DNA of 64,000 nucleotides from NCBI GenBank assembly GCA_025890175.1, contig JANPYM010000003.1, positions 1,895,795 through 1,959,794 on the forward strand, in the 5' to 3' direction. Below, piece by piece: positions 1-11,150 of this stretch. A program made the translations under genes and the position numbers. The notes below the pieces were generated by a model. That model saw nothing but the letters and a program-made list of their open reading frames with translations. It was not told the origin of the DNA and made no database searches. Origin of the DNA: Ciborinia camelliae. Lineage: Eukaryota; Ascomycota; Leotiomycetes; Helotiales; Sclerotiniaceae. The stretch's first letter is position 1. Each line of letters opens with the position of its first letter.

Positions 1-900
1 TATCTACCTTACTAACATTTCATCTTATCATTTTCATTTAGTACCAAGCCGTCCTACCTTTCTCATCTGAACTCCAGAAGGTAGTCAGTGCTAGGTTAAA
101 AATGATTGGGTACTTCTCAGATATCATATCATATTTCAGATTTCAGGTTGCTTTCTTTTGCTTCTAGCTCCCACCCTGCATACCTGTATCCCCGCCATAC
201 CTGCAACTCAGCTCACTCCAAAAACGGCCTCTTCCCTCTTCCCTCTTCCCACCGATATGAAAAAAAATCTTCTCTCCCACCGTAGCTTCCAACTCCATAA
301 TGTTACCCCTCCATTCTAACTACCCGTTCCTGAAGACGCAGTTCCTGAATAACGCACCCCTCAAAGGATCTGTGCGTACATTAGCACGATATATAATAAA
401 TAAGGCACGATTAGCTTACAACTCTAATCGGCGACCACGGATTAACCCGCAACTTGTACCTTTCTTTTCTTTTCTTACTTGGGCTTAGATTTCCATTGGT
501 CGAGTTTTGTAGCGTCTCGGGTGGTGACACATGTGGGGCCAATCAGATGAATTCATGATCAGGGGCTGGTGGATGTTTGTGTTACGGAAGGGGTTTGATC
601 TTTTTTATTTGTTGATAATAGTTTGATTATTGAAAATCTTTTAGGAGGGCGATTTAAGATTTAGATATCAATAAAATTAAGTAACATCTTCTGTAGCCAC
701 CAAAAGTTGGATTATGATATCCAATTGAAGCTCTTGCGCGAATAGAACCCATTCACCATTTATTAAGCGCTAGGTACCTTTGAGGTGCTGGATCTCATGT
801 TTCAAGAAAATTGAGCTCTGAAGCTAGGTTTCAAAACGACATTCGCAAGCTTTAACTGTTCTGTACGAAGGGAGGCTTTTTAAACAGCTCGCCATTGCAT
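1..900. other. Non-coding left edge
   Basis: No convincing gene is seen here. There are pyrimidine-rich tracts (about 150-300) and AT-rich sequence. One open frame of 62 codons at 300-488 (+) has no family resemblance and low-complexity composition, so it is treated as chance. Confidence 0.5.
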
Positions 901-1216
901 CTAATGTTCGCGTGCTTCCATCAAAGTCCGGTCATCAACAGAGGCCCCTCGTTTCCGGCGAAGGGGTGCTGAATGTCCAGAAGCCTCTGAAGAATTAGAA
1001 ACCCGCAAATGTTCAGAAGCTTCTGAAGATTGAATAAGAAACCTGTGAATGTTCAGATAATTCAGGAAACCCAGAAGCCGAGCTAGACCATAAAGATGCG
1101 AGTGCCAAACTTGCGAGAGCCGCAGGCGGTTCTGCACTCGGCATATTCGAATGAGGACTTGTTGAAATCGCAGTGACATCATCTTGTAGTTCTTCTGAGA
1201 CTGTTTCTGACGCCAT
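901..1216 (-). pseudogene. Possible small frameshifted or spliced ORF
   Basis: On the minus strand an ATG at 1216 opens a frame rich in Ser, Glu and Ala (begins MASETVSEELQDDV). It stops at 1013 after about 67 codons. The neighbouring frame from about 1050 down to 901 continues with related Ser-Glu-Ala-Ser-Glu-His repeats and ends in a basic then acidic tail (PLRRKRGASVDD). The same repeat character on both sides of one frame change suggests either a frameshifted gene or a tiny unrecognised intron; a 46-nt GT...AG segment would restore phase but its splice sites are poor. No family is recognised. It could also be chance, since the DNA itself contains short TCTGAAG-type repeats. Confidence 0.2.
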
Positions 1217-1551
1217 GGCGATGTTTGAAAAAACAACGTTGATTTGAGGTACATGGTTTTCTGAAGCTTTTTGTGGATATGAATGACGTCGTGAAGTTGG
1301 GAGGGAAAAAAAGATGGTTATATTTATATTCGAGGTCGTTTGAAGATACGAATATGGTTGTCAGAAGCTATCTGTTGCCGTACCAAGCTGTCTGAAGATA
1401 TGAATGTGGTTATGAAGTTGTGAGGTCGAAGAAACAATAGTTATAACCAGTGTTGTGAAATACACTGCCACTTCCATTCCCAAGCATTGCGTTTCCCAGT
1501 TTCCCAGTCGGAAGCCGCTTTTGATGAACAGATCAAAAACAGAAGGAGTAC
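1217..1551. repeat. Degenerate CTGAAG/GATATGAAT repeat block
   Basis: Downstream of the 1552-3324 gene, three loose copies of a unit (a CTGAAG-like start followed by a TATGAAT-GTGGTT-like stretch and GAAGTTG) lie at about 1260, 1335 and 1390. The copies are diverged. No coding capacity is supported. Confidence 0.35.
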
Positions 1552-3324
1552 TCATGCCTGCTTCTCTCCAAACAAATCGTTCCAGAATTCCTTGAAACCA
1601 TATAGAGGTCTCTTAGAATCATAAACATTGACTTTATTCGATCCAAACCTTTCCATGACACCACCAGGACGATGTCCAATCTTCTCAACCAAGTCCCTGG
1701 CAGGTCTGGTCGCTCTTTCCTTGATAGTTTCGGCTAACTGGGGTGCAACATCCGCATAACATGATTTGAGTTCACGCTCTAATGAAAAGTAAGGTTTCTT
1801 CGCAAGATCTGGCGCCATTAGATTGTAAGATCTGGTTTTACTGTTCAGATCGGCGATGGCCAGTTTGAGATATGATTGTTCGGCTTCCTCCCAGGAAGGT
1901 ACTCGGAATGGTGGCGGAAATGCTGTGGATGGCAGTTCTGATATTGGCTGTCTCTCCGTCTCGAGAGGAGTAACTTTAGCAGCGTCTATCTCCTCTTCTT
2001 TTGTTTCCATTAAGACTTGAACGGGTTGATCTTCATTGGACGAAGAGTTTGGCACTTCTTGGACAATTTTCACCATAACTGGATCATCTGTTATATTCGT
2101 AGGAACAGAGATCTGCTCTACAGCTCGTTTCTTAGGGTTGTATAAAGCTTCAGATTGTGCGTATATTTCTGCTGTTCTCATTTGCTCTTGCAATGTACCA
2201 CCCCGACTTGAAATGGTTCTTGCAGCATGTCGTTTCCAGTCATTCCGTAATCGAGTTCTGAAAACGTTTGCAGTTTTTACGAGCTCTTGTTGTTTCTCGA
2301 TCCACGGTGGCACAATATCTTGTCGTTGTATCATCTTGTTCATAATATATTCAGTTGTGTCAATAAATGGATTGTCGGCTCTCGCATCTCGCTCTATCGC
2401 CTTTCCTCTGGGGATGTTCTGTGAAGAAGGTATTAGTATAACGCCGTTCTCGCTGAGGTGGCAAAACTTGGTGGCAAAACTTAGACTCACCTTGAACTGG
2501 CCACGAGCAATAGCATCTTCAATTCTTTCGTTGGCCAAAGCCGCTAATCCCCTGAATGAATTTGGCATGGCCCTCGCACCGGGTGTGAATCTTTCCTTGA
2601 GATCCCTTCTCATCTCCTCCCTCTCTTCCTCACTCATTTGACTATCCTTAGAAATAGCATAGATTGAGGTCTTATCCCTCGCATTTGCTATCCTTTGACC
2701 GGGTCTCTGGTTAGGTTGTCTCTTCAATCTCAAATCGACGTTTGGCGATGGAATCTTTCCCGGTCCTCGCAAGCCAGGGCTCAGAGGTTTCCTAGCATCA
2801 TCCAACATTCGCAGAACCGTATCTTCAGCTGCTTCTTGCCCCGTCCATGCCTGTGCAGTGGCGACATCCCGAGAACCACGACCAATATTGGATGTAAGAC
2901 TTGCTTCTGTAAAGGCAGAGACATTTTCAGCCCTGAACTTTGAGGCTTCTACTCTTTCCAGTAATCTTGCCTTCAATTCATCGGAGAAGCCCGCCTCTTC
3001 CACAGCCTTTCGTCCCGCTCGACCACCTTCTAAAAGAGCATCTTCGGTAGCTTCGGAAAGACGTCTCGACATCGCCCCCTGCTCCTTTTCCACGGCTTTA
3101 TTTTCCGAATCATTTTTAGAGTTTTGCTTTAAGATCTGAGCTTCAATTGAAGCTTGACCCTCAGAGTCTATTGCTACTCTGCCAGCATCTTCTCGTTGGA
3201 GTGGCGATGCTTGTGAGAATCGTCGAGAGGCATTTTCATGCAGGTTTAACACGGCATTTTGCTGTCTCGTAGCTCGCAGACGGCGGGCACACTTAAATGG
3301 AAACTGTGATACTAATCTGTGCAT
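1552..3324 (-). CDS. DUF1992 (DNAJC28-like) mitochondrial protein
   Basis: The whole interval is open for 590 codons, but it contains an in-frame 72-nt intron at about 2419-2490 (GTGAGT donor, TTCACAG acceptor). Its removal joins GQFK directly to NIPRGK and leaves a 566-residue protein. That join restores the DUF1992 signature (about residues 255-325): helix LANERIEDAIARGQF, then a G-K loop, then a helix ending in PPWIEKQQEL. The family is known as DnaJ homolog subfamily C member 28, although no J domain is present here. The N-terminus is basic and hydroxylated without acidic residues (MHRLVSQFPFKCARRLR), as expected for a mitochondrial presequence. The middle of the protein is low complexity. 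Family function is poorly known. The start ATG at 3324 is the first in frame and gives the presequence. Confidence 0.8.
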   Translation of the reverse strand: MHRLVSQFPFKCARRLRATRQQNAVLNLHENASRRFSQASPLQREDAGRVAIDSEGQASIEAQILKQNSKNDSENKAVEKEQGAMSRRLSEATEDALLEGGRAGRKAVEEAGFSDELKARLLERVEASKFRAENVSAFTEASLTSNIGRGSRDVATAQAWTGQEAAEDTVLRMLDDARKPLSPGLRGPGKIPSPNVDLRLKRQPNQRPGQRIANARDKTSIYAISKDSQMSEEEREEMRRDLKERFTPGARAMPNSFRGLAALANERIEDAIARGQFKVSLSFATKFCHLSENGVILIPSSQNIPRGKAIERDARADNPFIDTTEYIMNKMIQRQDIVPPWIEKQQELVKTANVFRTRLRNDWKRHAARTISSRGGTLQEQMRTAEIYAQSEALYNPKKRAVEQISVPTNITDDPVMVKIVQEVPNSSSNEDQPVQVLMETKEEEIDAAKVTPLETERQPISELPSTAFPPPFRVPSWEEAEQSYLKLAIADLNSKTRSYNLMAPDLAKKPYFSLERELKSCYADVAPQLAETIKERATRPARDLVEKIGHRPGGVMERFGSNKVNVYDSKRPLYGFKEFWNDLFGEKQA

Positions 3325-4175
3325 ATAGAGAATACTAGAAAGGAATTGCTTGGAGGGGGATTAATGGTGGCATGAGAAATTGATAATATTACTTGCTACC
3401 CCTGTACATTTTGGTGCGATGGCGATAAGATAAGAAATCTCCCGGTGAGCTGTTTTCTTTTATTCCTCCCGGTGACCCTTTGTCTTACTAGGTAGGTACC
3501 AATGGATCAGTTCAATACTCAACATTCACTCAAACCAACCCACACATTTCCAAGCAATCAAAGTCATCAACAAAGAATATCTCATTGTATCCAATATCAT
3601 TCAGGCCTTTCTGCTCTACTCTGGAAACCTAGATACATTTCAACCCACCAGTGATCTTAATGTATTTTCCTTTCTCCAACAATATAGTATTCGTATATTT
3701 CTCATTGATGGCCAGGATCCCGCAATAGTATCTTCTCGAGGATAGCCAGGCGTGAGGAAATCCCGCACTATAAATCAACCATTTAGTCCCTATGAAGAGA
3801 CCCCTCCCCCCTCTTTCCCGCACACAAGTAGGTAATAAAAGTCATTACCTCTCACTCCCTACCACTTCTTATTCCTCATCTGGATCCCACACTCAAAACT
3901 CGCACTCAATTTGCATAATGTAATCTCAATCATCCATACATAACTATCTATACTATACACATTACACATTCCCCATTCTCCATATACCAAGCTCTCTCAT
4001 TCATCTCGTCATCTCATCTCACCATACACGTAACAAAAAAGCAATGCGTTGCATAATACCACCATTCCTACCACCTATCGTGATCTCGCATAATATCGTA
4101 CAGGCACTCCATCCATCCATGCACATTGCATCAAATATCCACCCATCCGTTCAACCAAATGAAATCAACTCAACT
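3325..4175. other. Intergenic: promoter side of DUF1992 gene
   Basis: This holds the upstream region of the minus-strand DUF1992 gene and the 3' flank of the acidic-protein gene. It includes short TAGGTAGG-type runs (near 3490) and CATCC/CACC pyrimidine tracts. No supported gene is seen. Confidence 0.45.
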
Positions 4176-4781
4176 CTACTCCTTATCCTCCCCCTGCATC
4201 TCCGCATGCTGAATGTGCACCAACTCTCCATCGCCTTCTCCATCATCAGCCTCCTCAGCGAGCAACTCCATATCCTCTTTCAGATCTTTGCTTCCATTTT
4301 CACTTCCATCCACATCCTCCACCATACCCACATGCACAACCTCATCATCTCTCATCCCCACCCCTCCAATTCCCCCATCATACTCATCCTCATCCTCTAA
4401 GCTCGTCCTCCGTTTCGCCTCCCTCGTCACGCTCACCCCCACCCCATCATCACCCCCAAAATTATCCTCAAACCTCCTTCCAAACCTACTCCTTCCAAAC
4501 CCCCCCTCCTCCTCATCACTACTCCCCTCCTCATCCTCATCATCATCGTCTTCTCCCTCTACCTTGAAAGGATTAATACCTCTTCCCTCCCTCTCCTCAC
4601 CCCCAACTTTCTCTCCATTCACCAACTTCTGTTTACTATGCAACGCCAACCTTGCCGCCAATTGTCTTCTAGCACGGCTTGGTCGAAGATTGAGAGGGGG
4701 TGGTGGAGGCGGCGGTGCTGAAGGAGGTGAAAGATCCGAGGTGGATGTTGTAGTTGAAGGTGTACTTATGTAGCGGGAGAA
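4176..4781 (-). CDS. Acidic hypothetical protein, 3' terminal exon (partial)
   Basis: The minus-strand frame is open from a plausible splice acceptor (CTAAT branch point followed by GCAATTAG, ending at 4782) to a stop at 4176, about 201 residues. Composition is protein-like: a Ser/Thr-rich start, a run of seven prolines, a basic segment (LRPSRARRQLAARLALHSK), then a long Asp/Glu-rich tail with an RFGRR motif and a KRRTS potential phosphorylation site. No in-frame ATG exists at the 5' end, so upstream coding sequence must be spliced on. One conceivable tiny first exon (ATG-TTG before a GTATGA donor near 5118) would need an intron of about 330 nt and is unproven. The protein is not recognised. 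The complementary strand is also open, but its Ser/Pro string is the antisense of the acidic codons. Confidence 0.45.
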   Translation of the reverse strand, partial: FSRYISTPSTTTSTSDLSPPSAPPPPPPPLNLRPSRARRQLAARLALHSKQKLVNGEKVGGEEREGRGINPFKVEGEDDDDEDEEGSSDEEEGGFGRSRFGRRFEDNFGGDDGVGVSVTREAKRRTSLEDEDEYDGGIGGVGMRDDEVVHVGMVEDVDGSENGSKDLKEDMELLAEEADDGEGDGELVHIQHAEMQGEDKE

Positions 4782-5271
4782 CTAATTGCAACAACATTAG
4801 CATAGATTTCGGTATTATGTTTCATCTGTAGATATCGCGTGTTCCAAAAGCGGAAAAACTAAGCGGCGGATGAAAGCAAAATGGGTAAATAGAAAATAAA
4901 TGGTAAAGTAAGATGAGAGGAGATAATTAGCCCACCCACTCGGGAGCAAAGTTAAAAAAAGATTTGTGGACACTAATCATTATTAAAACACCAGATTCGA
5001 CATCACAACTGTCACCACCACCACCACTTCAGAAAAAGGGGAAAAGGATTATATCTCAAAAAATTGAATCTCTTTCTCTTGATTTAAGAAAAGAGAAAAC
5101 TCCAACAATACTCCTCATATCATACCAACATTAATGTCTTCTAAATTTCTGAAGCCAGAAACAACAAGCCCCAAAGATCTAAAAACGCCACTTGTAATGT
5201 TGTTTGGGAATAAAGTGCCGGAAAACTCGTACTGTACAAGAAAAATGAAGACAATATGTGATTTTTACTGA
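4782..5271. other. AT-rich spacer
   Basis: This stretch lies between the end of the SAPS gene and the acidic terminal exon. It is AT rich, with poly-A/T runs consistent with the SAPS 3' UTR and with an undetermined 5' exon/intron of the acidic-protein gene. Confidence 0.4.
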
Positions 5272-8200
5272 TTAAGAACTACCCTGATCGAGATCATCGT
5301 CCCTTTCTTGAGGAAACAGAGGTGATTCTCGATCGAGTTGCTCCAAATATTCATAATCAACGTCTAGGTCGTCGAACTTATCAAGATTAGGGGCTGATGG
5401 AGGAACAGAATGACCCACTTCTGCCGTTGTACCACCACTACTATTTTTCCCTTCCTCGTCGTTATCTTCATCCATCTCATCGTCTTCTTCATCACTAGAA
5501 CTTCCAAAGCCGCTCAGTAATGTACCTCCTGTGATGAAGCTGTTGCCATTTCCATTGTTGTTAGCAAGGTCAATGGTATCGAGACCAGTTGAACCAGTAA
5601 GTCCTGCGTCAGCAAGGGCGGATGATGTATTTCCGAAATTATTGGCTGCATTTACTGCATTCATGACTGCTTGTCGTGGACCAACTGCCATGTCTGGTCT
5701 GACCCCTCCGAGAATGGCGTTGTCCCGTTCTCGAGTTTCTGCCAGAGTGACCTCAACGTATGGGATCCAATCACCATTCATGACCCTCTCTAAGACGGAT
5801 TCGGATAAAAGCTCTGGAGGATGTCGCTCTGTAAACTTCACAACCTCCTCGGCAATAAGCGTAAGATGGCCCATATAACCAAGTCGCATCTTGTTCTTTT
5901 CTTGTGCCTCATCACTCTTCTTTTGTCCCTCGACAATTCTCATTGTGATGTCTCCAGTCTCGAAGAGATCGATCGCAAGTGATCGGTTGTATCCACGATC
6001 CATAGGTCCATTAAATACTTGTTGTACAACGTCATATACGACATTATGTAGGAAGTTATTCCAAGGAAATCGAAAGAAGAAATCCTACATTTTGGTTAAT
6101 TCTCGTACGTAAACACGAAGCTCGATGAAACTTACTAAAATGGTTGGTACAACCTTATGTTCAACAAATTGCATTTTGAGATAATCTCCGACTACAGGAG
6201 TACCGGTAACTTCCATAGTTGGGTCTTGAGAATGTTCATCCGTATTGCCCATCAGTACGGAATTGTTGCTGTCACCGGCATCACCCATGGTAGTGTCGAT
6301 GCCATCAAGACTCATATTACCATCACCATGGACGGTAGCTGATGCATCGGCAGTCTCTTCCGTTGATCCTGATTTCTTGGAGAACAAAGGTGCTGGAGTA
6401 TCTTCGGGAAGAGCAATTACTCCAGCGGAATGAGGAATTTCAGCTGTGGGTGCTGAAGACTCAGTGGGTGGTTCCGAGGCTAAATTATGGCCTTCATTAG
6501 AACCATCCGAGGAAGCGGGGGTATTTTTGTGGGAATCATCAGAATAATCTTCGGTGTCATCAACGACATTGGCATCAGTAGAAGGAGGGGGAGAGGTCAT
6601 AGTCGTATCCTCATCATTGAATCCTAGAGAGCCAACTTGTTGAGAAAGTTCTTTGGTTGGAGAAAGAGGAAGGACAACCATGTCTGGCTGTTGCAAATTG
6701 TGGTCGTCGGCAAGCGGTTGTAGTCTTGGAGAGCTTAAAGGTTCATCAACAAATTCCTCATCATCCTTGTCGAGGAAGGAAACAGGTAGTTGTGTAGAAT
6801 TAAGAAGAGTTTCCTCGGTTTCATGTTTCTCATCAAAATCATCCTTGGCATCATCACCAAGTTCTGTAGCGTGCGTAACTTCTTCAAATCCATCATCATC
6901 AGAGGCGTTTTGAACCTCCAATTTCCTGGAACCATCCGGAGAGCCTAGTCGTGTTTGGGTGGTGGATTTCATCGTAAGGTCATCTTCGGACATTACCGTC
7001 GTAGGCGACGGGTGCAATTTCCCCTCAGCCTTCAATCGTTCTCTTTCCACGTCTCTCGCCTTGACAAGCTCTTCACTGCCAACCTCGTTTAGCAAGCCCA
7101 TGTTGCTACAGTGCAAAAGTTCAGCCATGAGTTCGCAAGTCTTGAATCTGTCAAATCCGAGAGGCTCAATTTTTCCGCCAAAAGCAGCATTTAACTCTTT
7201 TCTCTGTACTATCACTGGCCCATCTCCTCCTCCAACGGTATGATTGGGGCTGAGAATGAGGTCCATAAAATCGGGGACATGTTTGGCAAACATGCGCAGA
7301 AGAGTTCCAAGATATATAGGATCCCGGCTGGATGGCACAGCATTTGCCTCAGCTCCAACCTCTGGATCATAATCTGAGTTGTTCTTTCGAATGACTTCAA
7401 TAACAATGCCAACTCCAACAGTCAACGGATTTCCACCCTTTAGCATATCGGAAATCAACTTTTCAATACATGGCTGTGAGACAAGCTGGCGAGTAAGCTC
7501 ATTTGGTCCTATGCATGACTGCTCGTTTTGTGACGCATTGGCTGAAATGGTGATAATTGCCTTGAGAAAATCACCCGCCGAAGTTTGCGTTGCCCAGCTG
7601 TGTTCCGAGGACAGGAACGAAAGTAGAACCGGCATCAGATTCTGCGAGTGTAGCCACTATTTCAAAAATTAGCAACCAATTAAGATCGGATGAATGGGGG
7701 CATACATCAACAATTCCTGCTCCTCCTTCCGCCTTGTCCAAACTGATTATCTTCAAAAGAAGATCCATAATCATAGGAGAATCCACATGCTGAAGCATAC
7801 TCTTGACTGTACCATCTATTGATTTCAACAATTCAAACATCTCCTCGGTCTTTTTATCTAAGAGAGCCTCATTGACTTTAGTAAAATAACTAGCTTGTAG
7901 AGGATCTAGAGGCGCAGGAAGCTTCAGGAATTCCCAAAACTTCCGCAATAGAGGTTGATTCTCCATCAAAGCCTCACAAATTGACCAGTTGTCCGAGGAC
8001 AAGACCTCGGCTGCAACGTAGGCATAGCGATTGCGTTTCTTTTCCTTTTCTTCATCTTCGTCTTCAATGGACTGATGAGATAGTGAAAAGGATCGGGATT
8101 TGCCCTTCGGGGTGGGTGAACTTGATGCAGCTTTCGATTCCGCTCCAGTGTCTTCTGATGCGACAGTCTCCAATTTAGGTGCTACAACATATTCCAGAAG

Positions 8201-8371
8201 CTTTGTTAAGATCTTGTCTTCGCGTAGATATTCGATCAACTTTGCGTTGTGTTGTTTTAGTTCTTGTATGAGATCACTCTCATCCAGTAGGTCTTCCAAG
8301 GTGAGATTTTCTTTGTCGAGGACAGTGTCGATGGTAGAAATGTTGGCATATCCGCCGAAACGCCAGAACAT
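5272..8371 (-). CDS. SAPS-family Sit4/PP6 phosphatase regulatory subunit
   Basis: Three exons (8371-7706, 7656-6136, 6084-5272) encode 999 residues. Introns of 49 nt (GTATGC...AAATAG) and 51 nt (GTAAGT...TGTAG) were placed so that the family motifs become continuous: GGAGIVD joined to WLHSQNLMP, and VVPTIL joined to DFFFRFPWNNFLH. The start MFWRFGGYANISTIDTVLDK is diagnostic of SAPS proteins (yeast Sap155/185/190, S. pombe Ekc1, PP6 regulatory subunits). The helical-repeat SAPS domain fills about residues 1-420, including the TQTSAGDFLKAIITISANAS block. An acidic disordered linker (about 430-700) separates it from a conserved C-terminal piece. These proteins bind the PP2A-like phosphatase Sit4 and direct it in cell-cycle and nutrient signalling; that role is family knowledge. 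The C-terminus is strongly acidic (SSSDEEDDEMDED). Confidence 0.93.
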
Positions 8372-10033
8372 GATGCTTTATGTAACAGCGCTGTCTGCCA
8401 CCAAGAGAATGGTGGTAGATCGAGATATGGGTATTGGTTTTATGTCCGGATTTTGAGAATGAACATGCGAATCAATCGCTGAAGAGCCGCAGATATGATG
8501 TATTTCTCCCCACAAGGGAAAAAATGGCAAGGTATGGAGATGTTTCGCGCCTGCAGGTATGTTCCCTTTATGTATGAATTCGTATCGTGTCTCGGAAAGA
8601 TTCAATGATATGACTATAAATAAAGATGTGAGGTCAGTGATAATGTTTTAGAAGTGGATAATCATGTACAATCGAAAATTGGGGAATAAGAGGACTGTGT
8701 GGCTAGTCGGTGAATGGTGCCTTGATTGGGCGCGCAACTCTCAGCCCTGCGCTCTCACAAGTCATGTTTGGTAGGAGTAAATAATGCCATGGATACCTAG
8801 TAGGTAGATAGGTAGGTAGGTCGTGAAATATTATAACTTACAAAATATTTCATATATTCCAATTTTGTTTGTTTATATTGTTACAGTGGGCATAAACCGA
8901 TGTTGACGACTAAGCCTCTCGGCGACAACTAAACAGAAGGTCAAAGGCTGTAGGGTCCGTAGGGGTCTGTTGCTAGTTGCTAGTTGGAAAGGATTTGTAT
9001 AAGATCTTCAAAAAAAAAGTTGGAACTAGGATGTGATGTACTGTCTCTCAGGTCTGTTCTTGCACATCCAAAGGATGATGTCTCCCGATAATTAAAGATG
9101 ACTTCTTGACAGATAAAGTCAAGGATGTAACACACAATTCAAATATAAAAAGGGTATCTCAAAAGTAAGAAACAAGAAAGGTAGTAAGGAGGTCAGGAGG
9201 TCAGGAGATAGTGAGGTAGGTAGTGAGGGAGTTTAAAGTACTAGGTAGATAGTAGGTACATGTAGGTAGGTAGGTACAAATGGGAATTTGAAATGGTTGA
9301 TCAGATCAGATCAGATCAGATCAGATTAAATCAAATCAAATCAAATAAAATCAAGTCAGTCCACAGTTCACAGTTCACGGGGACGTACTGGAAAAACCAA
9401 AAACCTTGGTTCGCCCTTGAGGGTTTGAATGGTGGGGTAGCTGGAGGGTTCCAACTTCAAAGCTGTTTGGGTCTCTTTGTGGTCTTATCTTTTTTTCACT
9501 CTTGGTGCAGCAGCCTGTGCAGGTTAGGTAGGTAGGTAGGTAATTACCTTCTAGCACTACCTAGTAAGGAGAGCTGCACGGAGGTACATAGGTACCACCT
9601 ACTCAAATAATAATTTGACTCTTTCTCATACAATACTGTAGGTCTGTAACTTCATGAAACGCACATTTCAAAGTTCACGCATTTATTAGAGTAATAATCT
9701 TGAGAGAACATTATTTGATTATCAAATCTGATTCAAAACATTTACTAATTAAGAGTGCCCTGTTGATCATCAAAATCCAGGTGTCAAATAATATGCTCGT
9801 TCCTTGTTAAATTCCACGTGATGAGTCCATAAAAAGTAGGTTAACCGAAACAATGACGAATAGCTAGCCAGCATCCATCCGAAACAATTGTACAGCAGCC
9901 ACGGCCTGGACTTTCAAGGCGGTAGACTTATTACTTCTTAACCATAGTTCATAATTTGGAGAACTATCTCTGCACGCGTATCATTACATACTGCACATCC
10001 CCGATTCGAGTACCATCTCACCAACCCATCAAG
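8372..10033. promoter_or_regulatory. Divergent intergenic region SAPS gene / VPS60
   Basis: The 1.66 kb between divergently transcribed genes must hold both promoters. It contains several TAGG runs (8806-8822, 9254-9275, 9523-9543), a GATCA/AATCA microsatellite and AT-rich stretches. No supported ORF was found. Confidence 0.5.
9299..9356. repeat. GATCA/AATCA pentanucleotide microsatellite
   Basis: About 11 tandem pentamers are seen: first GATCA, then drifting to AATCA and AATAA. The switch of unit within one array indicates an imperfect, ageing microsatellite in the VPS60 upstream region. Confidence 0.85.
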
Positions 10034-10731
10034 ATGAATAGACTATTCGGAGCAAAGTCCTCAGCCCCAAAACCCACTCTAAGTTCCGCCATTTCCAATG
10101 TAAGTTTATCCTTCCCCTCCTTCTACACCCCTAACTAACATTCTCCTCCCGCAAGGTTGACGAACGGATCTCAACCCTCGACGTAAAGCTCGCCTCCATA
10201 AATGCCGAACTAACCTCCTACCAAACCAAACTCTCCAAGATGCGCGACGGCCCCGGCAAAACCGCCATCAAACAAAAAGCCCTCAAGGTCCTGCAACGCC
10301 GCAAAATGTACGAAGGCCAACGCGATCAACTGCAGCAACAATCCTACAACATGGAATCCGCCGCCATGATGCAGGATAATCTGCAAAACGTCATGACCAC
10401 CGTCTCGACGCTCAAATCCACAAATGCCGCGCTGAAAAAACAATATGGCAAGATTGATATTGATAAGATTGAGAGGATGCAGGATGAGATGGCCGATTTG
10501 ATGGAGGTGGGCAATGAGATTCAGGAGAGTATCAGTCGGAGTTATGATTTGCCCGAGGAGGTCGACGAGGCGGAACTTGATGCGGAGTTGGAGGCGTTGG
10601 GGGAGGAGGCGGAATTTGAGGGCTTGGGTGGAATGGCGGAGGGGACGCCGAGTTTTATGGTAGATGAGGTGCCGAATTTTATTGATGAGCCGCCGCAGAA
10701 AGTAGGTGGGGTAAAAGAGGCTGCGACGTGA
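10034..10731 (+). CDS. VPS60: Vps60/CHMP5, ESCRT-III accessory subunit
   Basis: Two exons (10034-10099 and 10156-10731) separated by a 56-nt intron (GTAAGT...CTAAC...CGCAAG) encode 213 residues. The start MNRLFGAKSS, the charged Snf7-type helices (about residues 20-150, e.g. KQKALKVLQRRKMYEGQRDQL) and the acidic tail with MVDEVPNF are typical of Vps60/CHMP5. The usual family length is about 220. Vps60 acts late in multivesicular-body sorting, recruiting Vta1 and so stimulating the Vps4 ATPase (family knowledge). The first exon encodes only 22 residues, so the ATG at 10034 is needed to supply the basic N-terminus. Vps28 of ESCRT-I is encoded 23 kb away in the same window. Confidence 0.95.
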
Positions 10732-11150
10732 GGGGGGTGGTTAATATATGGCTGGGGTTTGGGGGAGGGCACATGGATGTGATTTCGGGCTTGTGTAGTG
10801 GGAAGCATATTGAAGGTTGCTTTCGCATATTCGGTATGCCATGATGATTGTGATGAGGCTTGTAGGTGACACAGGCATTGGCATTTTCTAAAGGTTACAA
10901 CGGCGTTTGGTTGGAGTGCTTGAGGTATACACAATGGGTTCTGGATTGTGGGGGGCATTATTTGCTATATAAGGAATTACTCAACCGAGACTCTACTAGT
11001 CACATATGTGCATCCATACCCTTGACTTCCCTAGTTTGTCAAAATACGCCCTATAAATGCCAATGAATGCCTGCCGTTGGTATACCGAACGCCATTTCTG
11101 AAATCCCATGCACCCAATCCCCCTTTCCCCCGCGCGCCCATAAAAACTCA
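10732..11150. other. Convergent 3' spacer VPS60 / Zn2Cys6 gene
   Basis: This 419-bp spacer lies between two convergent genes. It carries the VPS60 3' UTR on the plus side and the regulator's 3' flank. No gene is seen. Confidence 0.5.

Noticed and set aside
2036..2641. 201-codon ORF antisense to the DUF1992 gene
   Set aside because: Shadow of the real gene; no independent protein features.
4213..4773. 187-codon plus-strand ORF rich in Ser and Pro
   Set aside because: It is the antisense of the acidic minus-strand exon; poly-Ser/Pro arises from complementing Glu/Asp/Gly codons.
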